Both the position numbers and the translations under genes were made by a program. The notes beneath the pieces were generated by a model. It saw only the letters and a list, made by a program, of their open reading frames with translations. It was not told the DNA's origin and ran no database searches. From JBHIYN01 sp041984235 (GTDB lineage Bacteria > Pseudomonadota > Gammaproteobacteria > Ga0077536), in assembly GCA_041984235.1 (NCBI GenBank), contig JBHIYN010000011.1:62001-126000 (forward strand): a stretch of DNA of 64,000 nucleotides, in the 5' to 3' direction. Below, one piece after another: positions 38,635-46,443 of the stretch (position 1 is the stretch's first letter; each line of letters opens with the position of its first letter).

Positions 38635-40986
38635 GTGAGTGTGGATTTGGCTGCGAACCAGGCATATACATCGAGCCCATCGGACGGTACGCGGGGCGGT
38701 AGCGATGGAAATAGCGAGGTGCGAAAGGACTGCAAGCGGAGCACCCGCGTGACGGTGCAGCCCCTCGATTCGGGCCAGGTGCTCCATGGGTACGCCATGT
38801 CGACCGTGCTTGGTGTGGGGGGGAGCGGGTTCACCTATGCCGCGACCTGCGAGGCGACGGGTGGCGAAATGGTGGTGAAGGAATATTTCCCGCACGCCCT
38901 CTGCTTTCGTGACGTCGACAACGATGTGCGCCTGCGTGAAGTCGCGTGCAGCGACCTGTACCAGGTTGGCTTGCGGCTTTTCCTGCTGCAGATGCGCAAG
39001 GCCGCGCAGATCGTGCACCCGCATGTCGTCGCGGTCACGGACATCTTCGAGAGCGGCGGGTCCGCCTATGCGGTCATGCCGCGCGAGCGCGGTCGGACGC
39101 TCGACGAGGTCGTCGGGGCTGGGCGTCTCGACGGCGAGCGCGGCCTGCGCGAGGCGGTCGATCTCTTGCTCCTCGGCTTGCAGGCCCTGCATGCGGCTGA
39201 CCTGCTGCATCAGGACATCAAGCTCGAGAACTTGCGCATCAGGAGCGACGGCATTCCGGTGCTGGTGGATCTCGGGTCGCTGCGGCTGCCCATCGCGGCG
39301 GCGGGCACCAGCTTCACGGTGCCGGGCACGCAAGCCTATGCGCCCGTGGAGCATTACCGGGACGAAGGCCGCCGACAGGGGCCGGCGTCTGACATCTACG
39401 GTTTCGCCGTGGCGCTGTATGCAATCGTCACCGGCAAGCTGCCGCCCGATGCGCTGAGCCGCTGGGCGCAGTTGCGGCGCGGCGGTCGCGATCTCCTCGA
39501 GTCCACGGCGGAGTTGTATGCCGGACGCTACTCGTCCGGCCTGCTCGAGGCTGTCGACCGCGGTCTTGCCTTCGAGCCGGAGGACAGGCCGCCGGACGTG
39601 GCGGCATGGCGGGCGATGTTCTCGCGCGGCGCTGCGCTCGACGTGCCGGAAGCTGCCGTCGCGCCGGAGCCCCCTACGCACGGCCCCGATCCCGCGACCG
39701 ACGCCAGCGGCGGCGCGGCGGTCGCCACGAAGATCGTTGTGGCCGGCCAGCCACAGCCGCCTGGGCCGGAGTACGCGCAACTCCGCATACTCATCGTGGA
39801 CGATGAACGCTTTATGCGCTCGCTCCTGACGCACATGCTCGAGCGCCTCGGGATCGTCGAGATCGTGTGTGCCGAGAACGGACGCCGCGCGATGCAGGAA
39901 CTGCTACAGGAAGGGCGCCGCATCGACCTCATCTTGTCCGATCTCGTAATGGACGACATGGACGGGGTCGAGCTTATCCGCGCGCTCGCCGACGCCGGCC
40001 ACGGTGCCGGACTGGTCATCGTCAGCGGGGTGGATGCGCGGTTGCTGAAATTCGCCGAGGATCTCGCTCGCTCGTACTCACTCAATGTCATAGGGCGCGT
40101 GGGAAAGCCGCCTTCCCCGGATGCGCTGGGCCGCTTGATAGACGAGTTCCTCGCCGATCAGCGCGCGGCACACCGGCGGCCGCCGGCCGGCCAGCCAGAT
40201 GATTCGCGGCCGGACGGTTCGCCGTCGCTTATGACCGCAGCGGAATTCGAGGCCGGCCTCGAAGCCGGCGCGCTGGTTCCGTACTACCAGCCCAAGGTCG
40301 CGATGGTCGACCGTAGCACGCTCGGTGTCGAGGCCCTCGCCCGCTGGTCTCATGCCCGGCACGGTATTCTGGGGCCCGCGGCGTTCATTCCCTGGGCCGA
40401 GCTGTCCGGCAACATCGAAGCCCTGACGCGGGCGATGCTGCGTACCACGATCGCCGATCTGGGTCGGTGGATAGCGGACGGCTACGCGCTGAATCTCGCG
40501 GTCAACGTCTCCGCGGACTGCCTGCTCGCTCAGGATCTGCCGGACTATGTCGAGGATCTGGCCGCCGAGGCCGGGGTGCCGACCTCGGCGCTCACCCTGG
40601 AGGTCACCGAGACCCAGGTTGCGGCGGACCTGGTCGTCGAACTGGACACGCTGATCCGGCTGCGGCTGAAGGGCATCTGCCTGTCGATCGACGACTTCGG
40701 CACGGGCTTCTCCTCCATGCAGCAGCTCAACAAGCTGCCGTTCACGGAACTCAAGATCGATCAGGGCTTCGTGACGGGGGCGGCGGAGGATGAGGAAACC
40801 CGCGCGATTCTCCAATCGAGCGTCGCGCTGGCGCGCAAGCTCAACCTGCACATCGTCGCGGAAGGTGTCGAGACCGCGGAGGACTGGGCGGTCGTCGAGG
40901 CAGCAGGCTGCGACACGATCCAGGGCTACTACGTCGCGAAGCCGATGTCGGAGCGCGATTTGCGTCGCTGGTTGCTTGAGAGATAG
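38635..40986 (+). CDS. Fusion protein: Ser/Thr protein kinase (atypical)-REC-EAL phosphodiesterase
   Basis: 783 residues from GTG 38635; the first ~45 residues are low-complexity and there is no clear ribosome site, so the start may be later. The kinase domain (~50-330) has the Gly-rich loop GVGGSG, Lys82, HQDIKLEN (192-199) in place of HRDxKxxN, and DLG (212-214) in place of DFG. Catalytic Asp, Lys and Asn are kept, so activity is possible but of non-RD type. The receiver (~380-510) has Asp436 and Lys491. The EAL domain (~535-780) has EAL at 566-568, Asn624, LEVTE, DDFGTGFSS, Lys707, AEGVE and QGY, all intact. Domain order matches the protein at 29186-31495; the two are paralogues. Confidence 0.9.
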   Translation: MSVDLAANQAYTSSPSDGTRGGSDGNSEVRKDCKRSTRVTVQPLDSGQVLHGYAMSTVLGVGGSGFTYAATCEATGGEMVVKEYFPHALCFRDVDNDVRLREVACSDLYQVGLRLFLLQMRKAAQIVHPHVVAVTDIFESGGSAYAVMPRERGRTLDEVVGAGRLDGERGLREAVDLLLLGLQALHAADLLHQDIKLENLRIRSDGIPVLVDLGSLRLPIAAAGTSFTVPGTQAYAPVEHYRDEGRRQGPASDIYGFAVALYAIVTGKLPPDALSRWAQLRRGGRDLLESTAELYAGRYSSGLLEAVDRGLAFEPEDRPPDVAAWRAMFSRGAALDVPEAAVAPEPPTHGPDPATDASGGAAVATKIVVAGQPQPPGPEYAQLRILIVDDERFMRSLLTHMLERLGIVEIVCAENGRRAMQELLQEGRRIDLILSDLVMDDMDGVELIRALADAGHGAGLVIVSGVDARLLKFAEDLARSYSLNVIGRVGKPPSPDALGRLIDEFLADQRAAHRRPPAGQPDDSRPDGSPSLMTAAEFEAGLEAGALVPYYQPKVAMVDRSTLGVEALARWSHARHGILGPAAFIPWAELSGNIEALTRAMLRTTIADLGRWIADGYALNLAVNVSADCLLAQDLPDYVEDLAAEAGVPTSALTLEVTETQVAADLVVELDTLIRLRLKGICLSIDDFGTGFSSMQQLNKLPFTELKIDQGFVTGAAEDEETRAILQSSVALARKLNLHIVAEGVETAEDWAVVEAAGCDTIQGYYVAKPMSERDLRRWLLER

Positions 40987-41118
40987 CGGCCACGGATCAG
41001 CAAGGCGCGCGGCCTGCGCCGCCGATTGGCCTTGCGAGGGCGCGACGGATCGTGTCGGAGGTTGTCGCAACGCCAGGTTTCCCGGTATGGTCATGCGCGC
41101 TTACCGGCAGGGACCCTC

Positions 41119-41733
41119 ATGATTCCAGCAGAAACGCTGCGTGCAATGTACGACAAGGGTCTGGGCGATTTGCCTATTCTCTGCTGCACCGAAGAAAAGG
41201 TTCTGTTCGGGAATCTGGTCGCGAGCGACGGCCGTTTGGTTCTCAAGGACCGCGGATTCCTGAAAGGGGTCAAGCCGTACCAGGTGTCACCGTGCTGGGA
41301 GGTCGGTATCGTCGGCGCCCTTTGCATGGGCGAAGAGGCGGAGTGGGACTCGCTGACCTTCCTCGGCGCGGAACACTGTGCGATTCCCGAGAATCTGAAC
41401 ACCACCCGGCGTGGCCTGCTGAACGGCGCGGTCAGTGACACCGGCGACATACTCTACCGGTTTCGGGGCAGCATTTATCGCGCAGCCAAGCTGATGCTCG
41501 ACAGCTTCCTGTTGCCGGCTGTTCTGCTGATGGATCTGAAATCGTCCGAGGGACGTCCGGGGCTTGCGGTATGCGATTTCCGGACCGCCGCGTTGCCGCT
41601 GCAGACGTTCGTGCTCATCAACGATTTCGTCCGTACGTCGATCGAGAAGAAGCTGGAGTTCGATGTCGAGGACGTCGATGTGGGCTCCGAAGACTTCCAG
41701 AAAATGTTTGGTAGTTACCTCACGGCGGAGTGA
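41119..41733 (+). CDS. Conserved-looking hypothetical protein next to the kinase-EAL gene
   Basis: 204 residues from ATG 41119, with AGGGA upstream; the longer frame to 41026 has no support. It is a soluble protein with mixed strands and helices, acidic C-terminus (FDVEDVDVGSEDF), Cys pair in LPILCCTEE and a Gly/Val-rich stretch WEVGIVGALCMGEE. I recognise no family. It follows the STPK-REC-EAL gene by 132 bp on the same strand, so it may be a substrate or partner of it (inference). Convergent with the envelope-machine operon. Confidence 0.65.
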   Translation: MIPAETLRAMYDKGLGDLPILCCTEEKVLFGNLVASDGRLVLKDRGFLKGVKPYQVSPCWEVGIVGALCMGEEAEWDSLTFLGAEHCAIPENLNTTRRGLLNGAVSDTGDILYRFRGSIYRAAKLMLDSFLLPAVLLMDLKSSEGRPGLAVCDFRTAALPLQTFVLINDFVRTSIEKKLEFDVEDVDVGSEDFQKMFGSYLTAE

Positions 41734-41930
41734 AGTCGGAGGCCGAGGGCGGTGCCCGTCCTTTGGTGGACGAGATATCGGGCAATCGTATTTCCGGCCA
41801 AGCGCGCTGAGCCAGAGAGCGTGCCGGTTGTGGCCGGCATCGATTCGAGCGAGGGATCCCGCCTTGGGGAAACTCTTGATAGGTCATGACTCGGCGACTT
41901 GCGTTCGATCCGGATCTATCGAGCGGTTTC

Positions 41931-42929
41931 CTAGCGAAACGAGTTCAGCCCGACGAAGGTGCCACCGTTGTTGCGCGTCAGCTCGCGCATCAGGGTCGCG
42001 AACTTGATGCCGGTCTGCTGCAGGTGCGGCGGGTTGGCGAACTGCACCGGGAAGCCGATGGCATGGATGCGCACCAGCGGCGTGCCGTCGGCGCTGGCAC
42101 GGTTGATGGCCTTGACGTAGTCCACCACCTCGCGGATCGAGCGCCCGGTGAACTCGTCGCCGTAGACGTACAGGCTGATCTTGCGATCCGCGGCATAGAA
42201 CGAACGGATCGCGGTGGTGATGCCTTCGACCGGGCTCGAGTTGGAGAACGCGTTCCAACTCCTGAGACGCTGGATGATGGCATTGCGCCGCGCCGGCGTG
42301 TCCGGGATCCAGGTACCGCGGTAGCTGGAGAACATGTACGCGCCCATGTCGTTCATGATCTGCAGCCCCTTCACCTTGGGGTAGACGTGCAGGGTGTCGA
42401 CGATCTGATCGATGACCTTGGGCCAGGCATAGCGGAACATGCTGCCCGAGGTGTCGATGATGAAGATGATGTACTCGCTGTCGATCGGAATGCCGCCGAC
42501 GAGATCGGTGCGCACGCGATCGCGCTGGCGGTAGAGGCGGCGCATCTCCTCGCTCAGGCTCTGCTGCGCGGTTTTCAGCTCGCCGGCAATGGCGGCGTTG
42601 AGCGCGGTGCTGTCGTTGACGCTCTGCAGCCGGCTCTTCGCCTGCGCCACCTCGTCTTCGAGCCGCTGGCGCTCGGCCAGCCAGGTCGCGAGCTGGCGTT
42701 CGCGCGCGCTGAGCTCGCCTTCGACCTCGGTCGCGCGGCGCTGCATGTCGAACAGGTTGCGTTGCAGCGCCGAGATCTGGCCGATGCGCGGATCGTCCGC
42801 TGGCTCCGGCTCGGGGGGATCGCCGAACTTCGCGATCATCAGCAGCAGGATGATGGCGCCGAAGCCGCAGGTGATGACGTCCAGGAAAGCGATGCTGATC
42901 GGCTCGTAGCCGCGCCGCGTGATCTTCAT
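41931..42929 (-). CDS. ExbD/MotB-like anchor fused to coiled coil and VWA domain (second of pair)
   Basis: 332 residues from ATG 42929, overlapping the stop of the preceding gene by 4 bp (ATGA). One N-terminal membrane helix follows FLDVITCGFGAIILL; Asp17 sits where ExbD/TolR/MotB carry their proton-accepting Asp. Residues ~50-125 are a coiled coil. A von Willebrand A domain (~135-325) has the MIDAS start DTSGS and a TPLVRIHAIGF strand near the end. The periplasm is the likely site of the VWA domain. It is the last gene of the machine operon. Paralogue of the gene just upstream: both have Asp17 and Cys21 in FLDxx(S/T)CGFGA. Confidence 0.82.
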   Translation of the reverse strand: MKITRRGYEPISIAFLDVITCGFGAIILLLMIAKFGDPPEPEPADDPRIGQISALQRNLFDMQRRATEVEGELSARERQLATWLAERQRLEDEVAQAKSRLQSVNDSTALNAAIAGELKTAQQSLSEEMRRLYRQRDRVRTDLVGGIPIDSEYIIFIIDTSGSMFRYAWPKVIDQIVDTLHVYPKVKGLQIMNDMGAYMFSSYRGTWIPDTPARRNAIIQRLRSWNAFSNSSPVEGITTAIRSFYAADRKISLYVYGDEFTGRSIREVVDYVKAINRASADGTPLVRIHAIGFPVQFANPPHLQQTGIKFATLMRELTRNNGGTFVGLNSFR

Positions 42930-44005
42930 GGCCAGTCGCTCGCCGGGCTGAGGAAGGCGCCCTCGGTATAGAGCGCGATTTGCCAGAAGGCGGACGGCGC
43001 CATCGGGTCGCCTTCCATCGGCAGCAGGATGACGTTGATCGGAATGCCGCGCGGTATGCGCTCGACCGCACGTTCGAACAGGCGCAGCCGTTCGCGCCCG
43101 GTCACGGTACTGCCGCGCGGCGCGCTGGTGCCCTGGGTCGGCAGGCCGTCGGTGATGAGGTAGACGTTGTCCGGCCGCGGGTTCATCGACTCCATCACCA
43201 TGAAGGCGCGCTCCAGGCTGGAGCCGCCCTCGGGAACCAGGTCGCGGGTGGCGGCGACCGCGCTGTTCAGCTGCGCCGTGTCCGCGACCCGCAGCCAGTC
43301 GCCGGCGGTGCCGTCCAGCACCGGCCGCGCGCGCGTGTCGAAGCTGTAGATCTGGTAGCGGCTGTCGGCCGGAAAGCGCGCGGTGATCCAGTCCACCGTC
43401 GCCAGCGCCTGCTGCCACTTGGCCGAACGTCGCTTGGCGGCGGCGTCCATGTTGCGGCGGCGGATGACGTTGACGATCGACTCGTCGAGCATGCTGGCCG
43501 AAGCGTCGAGCAGGATCAGGATTCGCTTGCCGCCGAGCTGGATGCCGGTCAGGTACTCGCGGTTGCCTTCGCCGACGTAGGTGCGCACGTTGCGCGACTT
43601 CTCGTGGATCTGGGCGAGCAGGGCGCGCTTCTCGATCTCCAGGCGTTTGATCGCCGCTTTCAGCGACGCGACCTCGGACGACCCGGTCGCGCCCTGCGCG
43701 CTGATGCGGTCGAGCTGGGCGGCCAGCGCCGCCTTCTGATCGTCGACCCGGCGCCGCGCGCCGGCGATGCGTTCGTCGACCGCGGCCGAACGGCGCGTGA
43801 GATCGGTCACCATGAGCTCGGCGGCGGCGATCTCCCGGCGCAGGGTGTCGACCTCCACCGAGAGGTCGTACTCGGGCAGCGCCACCGCGACCTCGGTCTG
43901 GTGCTTGATGATCAGGAACAGCAGGACCACGGCGCCGAAGCCGCACGACATGATGTCCAGGAACGACAGGCTGAAGGCGGAGAATTCGCGGCGGCTACGG
44001 CGCAC
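42926..44005 (-). CDS. ExbD/MotB-like anchor fused to coiled coil and VWA domain (first of pair)
   Basis: 359 residues from GTG 44005, overlapping the previous gene by 11 bp. The N-terminus has FLDIMSCGFGAVVLLFLI with Asp17 at the start of the single helix, as in ExbD/MotB-type stator subunits. A long coiled coil (~45-125) separates it from a VWA domain (~140-345) with MIDAS DASAS, PEGGSS for the MIDAS Thr/Ser region and LITDGLPTQG. There is no OmpA-type peptidoglycan-binding domain, unlike MotB or ZorB. With the channel protein at 45328-46131 it could form an ion-driven complex (inference). Confidence 0.82.
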   Translation of the reverse strand: MRRSRREFSAFSLSFLDIMSCGFGAVVLLFLIIKHQTEVAVALPEYDLSVEVDTLRREIAAAELMVTDLTRRSAAVDERIAGARRRVDDQKAALAAQLDRISAQGATGSSEVASLKAAIKRLEIEKRALLAQIHEKSRNVRTYVGEGNREYLTGIQLGGKRILILLDASASMLDESIVNVIRRRNMDAAAKRRSAKWQQALATVDWITARFPADSRYQIYSFDTRARPVLDGTAGDWLRVADTAQLNSAVAATRDLVPEGGSSLERAFMVMESMNPRPDNVYLITDGLPTQGTSAPRGSTVTGRERLRLFERAVERIPRGIPINVILLPMEGDPMAPSAFWQIALYTEGAFLSPASDWP

Positions 44006-45302
44006 GGTCGTCGGCCACGCAGATCGCGGTGAAGCGTGCGCCGCCCTCCAGCGTGAGCAGGTCGCCGGGCTTCAGGCGCAGCGGCGCGGTCGCCTGCGCG
44101 CCGTTGACGTGTACCCCGCCACGCGCGTCGAGCAGCGTGGCGTGGCCGCCGTCCAGGCCGACCACGGCGCCGGCTGCGCCGTCCCCGCGTACCAGGCTGC
44201 CATCGGCATGCAGTCCCAGCGCGCCGGGCGCCAGCGCGACGGCGAAGCCACCGGCCAGCAGGTGGGTGGCGGCGCGCGTGTCGATGCGGGTCACGGCCGG
44301 CCGCCGGGCCGGGTGCAGCAGCGGTTTCGCGGTTGCCGGCAGGCGCGTGGCGAAGGCGACGCCGCCAGCGCCGCTGCCGCCGATACTCAGGCGATGCTCG
44401 CTGACGCCGGCGACCAGGGCGTTCTCGGGCAGGGTCGCGGCCGGTGCCAGCAGCGCCAAGCTGCCGGGCAGGGCGGCGGTCGCCGGGCTCAGCAGCAGGG
44501 TCGCGGCGCGCGGCAGTCGTTCGGCCACCGGTGCCAGCACCATCGCCACCACGCGCTCGATGTCGCGCCGCGCGATGCGTGCGCCGAAGCGCGTGCCCTG
44601 GTAATCGATGGCGACCTCGAGCTCGGCGCTGTCGCCGACCCCGGCCAGCCACTGTGGCAGGCTCTGGTGCAGCAGCTGCTCGGTCGCCGCCTCGTGCAGG
44701 GGGTCGAAGCGCGATTGCTCGAGGAAGGTGTCGGCGATGAGGTCGATGCAGGCGTCGAAGATGCGGTTGAGGCCGGACGGGTCGACGCTCTCGACCGCGC
44801 CGCGCGTGACCGTTTCGTCGACCTCGACGTCGACCAGGCTGACGTGATGCTGGTGCGCCTCGACCACGGTGTAGTGGCCGGGTGCGGCACAGCCGGCCAG
44901 CGCGGCGACGCAGCCGTCGACCAGGCCGCCGACCTCCAGCGACAGCGCCTGGCAGATGCCGAGCAGCAGCGCGAGCTGGTCCGGCCCGTAATGTGCCGGC
45001 ACCGCGATGACGGCTTCCGAGGGCTGCCCGACGCGGGCGCAGATGTCGCGCAGGTGGTGCCAGGCGAGATCGGCGTTGTGCCGGCAGCGACGGGTCGCGC
45101 CGACCAGCGCGGTCTCGTTGAGCTGTTGCCAGAAGCGGTTGTAGACGGCGCGCGGATTGAGATGCTGGCGCGCCGCCGCCGCGTCGCCGGTCAGCACGCG
45201 GCCGCCCTCCAGCACGGCGACACCCGGACTCACGTCGAGCAGCTCGCCGTCGCGGAAGACGCGCAGTGCGGCGTCGTTAATCTCGATCAGCCACAGGGCC
45301 AT
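43995..45302 (-). CDS. Hsp70/actin-fold ATPase-like protein with C-terminal FHA-like domain
   Basis: 435 residues from ATG 45302. The N-terminal ~300 residues look like a divergent ASKHA domain: LIEINDAALRVF as phosphate-1 strand, and AVPAHYGPDQLALLLGICQAL, which parallels the Hsp70 VPAYF segment. The last ~80 residues end in VHVNGAQ and LKPGDLLTLEG, as in FHA domains, but the canonical GR and SxxH phosphothreonine-binding residues are not seen. No signal peptide, so probably cytoplasmic on the inner face of the channel. Whether it binds ATP or phosphopeptides is open. Confidence 0.65.
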   Translation of the reverse strand: MALWLIEINDAALRVFRDGELLDVSPGVAVLEGGRVLTGDAAAARQHLNPRAVYNRFWQQLNETALVGATRRCRHNADLAWHHLRDICARVGQPSEAVIAVPAHYGPDQLALLLGICQALSLEVGGLVDGCVAALAGCAAPGHYTVVEAHQHHVSLVDVEVDETVTRGAVESVDPSGLNRIFDACIDLIADTFLEQSRFDPLHEAATEQLLHQSLPQWLAGVGDSAELEVAIDYQGTRFGARIARRDIERVVAMVLAPVAERLPRAATLLLSPATAALPGSLALLAPAATLPENALVAGVSEHRLSIGGSGAGGVAFATRLPATAKPLLHPARRPAVTRIDTRAATHLLAGGFAVALAPGALGLHADGSLVRGDGAAGAVVGLDGGHATLLDARGGVHVNGAQATAPLRLKPGDLLTLEGGARFTAICVADDRAP

Positions 45303-45327
45303 GGATACGCTGCCTCGAAGACCCGCT

Positions 45328-46131
45328 TCAGCGCACCGCGAGGTGGCGTACGAGGTGGACGTCGCAGTAAGCCTGGGCGTCCAGCACCAGGCGTTCCTGC
45401 AGGAGCTGGAGCTGGTGCATCAGGAACATGATGAACAGGCTGATCACGAGCGCGATGAAGGTCGAGTTGAAGGCCACGCCGAGGCTGACCGTAACGCCGA
45501 CGATGTCGCCCTCGACGGCGCGATGCGCCTGCCCCAGGGCCTGGCTGATGCCGCGCACCGTGCCGATGAAGCCGATCGAGGGGATCGCCCACACGATGTA
45601 GCGGATCATCGACAGCTCCGAATCGAGGCGCTCGGCTTCGGTCTCGCACACCTCGCGTATGCTCTGGGCGACGTCCTGGATGCTGCGCGTCGATCCGAAG
45701 CGCTGCAGCGCCGAGAGCAGCGCGCGCGGCAGCAGGTACTCGCGCTCGGTCTCGGGCAGTGCCTGCAGCGGACGCGAGTACTTGCGCGTGTCCTCGGGCA
45801 GGATGCGCGTGCCGGGTTCGATCTCGACCAGGCGCCGGCGCAGGTGGCGGCGCTCGCGCAGCACGAAGCGTGCCTTGTAGCCGATGATCGCCGTCGCCCA
45901 CAGCATCAGCACGAAGCACGCCTCCTGCTCGTAGTCCTTGATGATGACGTACATCGAGCGGTCCATGTCGTAGGCCGCGCCTTCGGCCTGGCGCGCGCGC
46001 TGATCGTCGAGGATGGCCTGCGCGTTGGGCCGCACCAGGGTGACGTAGATCGCGTGCACCAGGATGATGGCGATGAACAGCGCGATGAGCTGGAAGAGGA
46101 AGTCCGAGATCGGGTTGTGCTTGGTCGCCAT
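45328..46131 (-). CDS. MotA/TolQ/ExbB-family proton channel protein
   Basis: 267 residues from ATG 46131. Membrane helices lie at ~10-32, ~72-90, ~185-205 and ~218-240. The MotA/TolQ/ExbB signature is clear in IPSIGFIGTVRGISQAL followed by SLGVAFNSTFIALVISLF. A cytoplasmic segment of ~90 residues lies between the second and third helices, much shorter than the long tail of ZorA. Family members form pentamers around an ExbD/MotB dimer and couple proton flow to motion. The two ExbD-like VWA proteins downstream are the obvious partners. Confidence 0.88.
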   Translation of the reverse strand: MATKHNPISDFLFQLIALFIAIILVHAIYVTLVRPNAQAILDDQRARQAEGAAYDMDRSMYVIIKDYEQEACFVLMLWATAIIGYKARFVLRERRHLRRRLVEIEPGTRILPEDTRKYSRPLQALPETEREYLLPRALLSALQRFGSTRSIQDVAQSIREVCETEAERLDSELSMIRYIVWAIPSIGFIGTVRGISQALGQAHRAVEGDIVGVTVSLGVAFNSTFIALVISLFIMFLMHQLQLLQERLVLDAQAYCDVHLVRHLAVR

Positions 46132-46221
46132 GGATTCAGGTCACCGCGTTGGTGGCGGCCGCTGCACCTCGGCACGGCCGCGAAAGGAATGAAATCGCCG
46201 CTCTGCGCGCACACCCCGGCA

Positions 46222-46443
46222 TCAGATGTCGACCGGGAAGGGCACCGGGAAATCCTCGGAGATCTCCTCGCTGGGCTGGAAGGTATCGGCCGGCAGCGGC
46301 CGCGCGCGGTTCTCCGGCCGGCGTGCGCGTTCCTCGGCGGCCGCGTCGTCGCTCTCGTCGGCGGCGTGGACCGCGGCGCCGAGTGCGGCGAGCAGCAGCA
46401 GCGCCAGCCAGCGTCGCGTCGGGCGCCGGCGTCTACTGCGCAT
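46222..46443 (-). CDS. Small exported protein of the machine operon
   Basis: 73 residues from ATG 46443, overlapping the end of the upstream gene by 11 bp. A basic start (RSRRRRPTRR), a Leu/Ala-rich core and AVHA form a typical signal peptide; the mature part is about 45 residues, acidic and Pro-rich (ISEDFPVPFPVDI). No family recognised. It is followed by 90 bp before the channel gene. Confidence 0.65.
   Translation of the reverse strand: MRSRRRRPTRRWLALLLLAALGAAVHAADESDDAAAEERARRPENRARPLPADTFQPSEEISEDFPVPFPVDI

Noticed and set aside
41931..46131. Zorya anti-phage system (MotA-like plus MotB-like genes)
   Set aside because: The channel protein lacks the long ZorA tail, the partner proteins carry VWA and not OmpA domains, and no ZorC, ZorD or ZorE-like gene is present.
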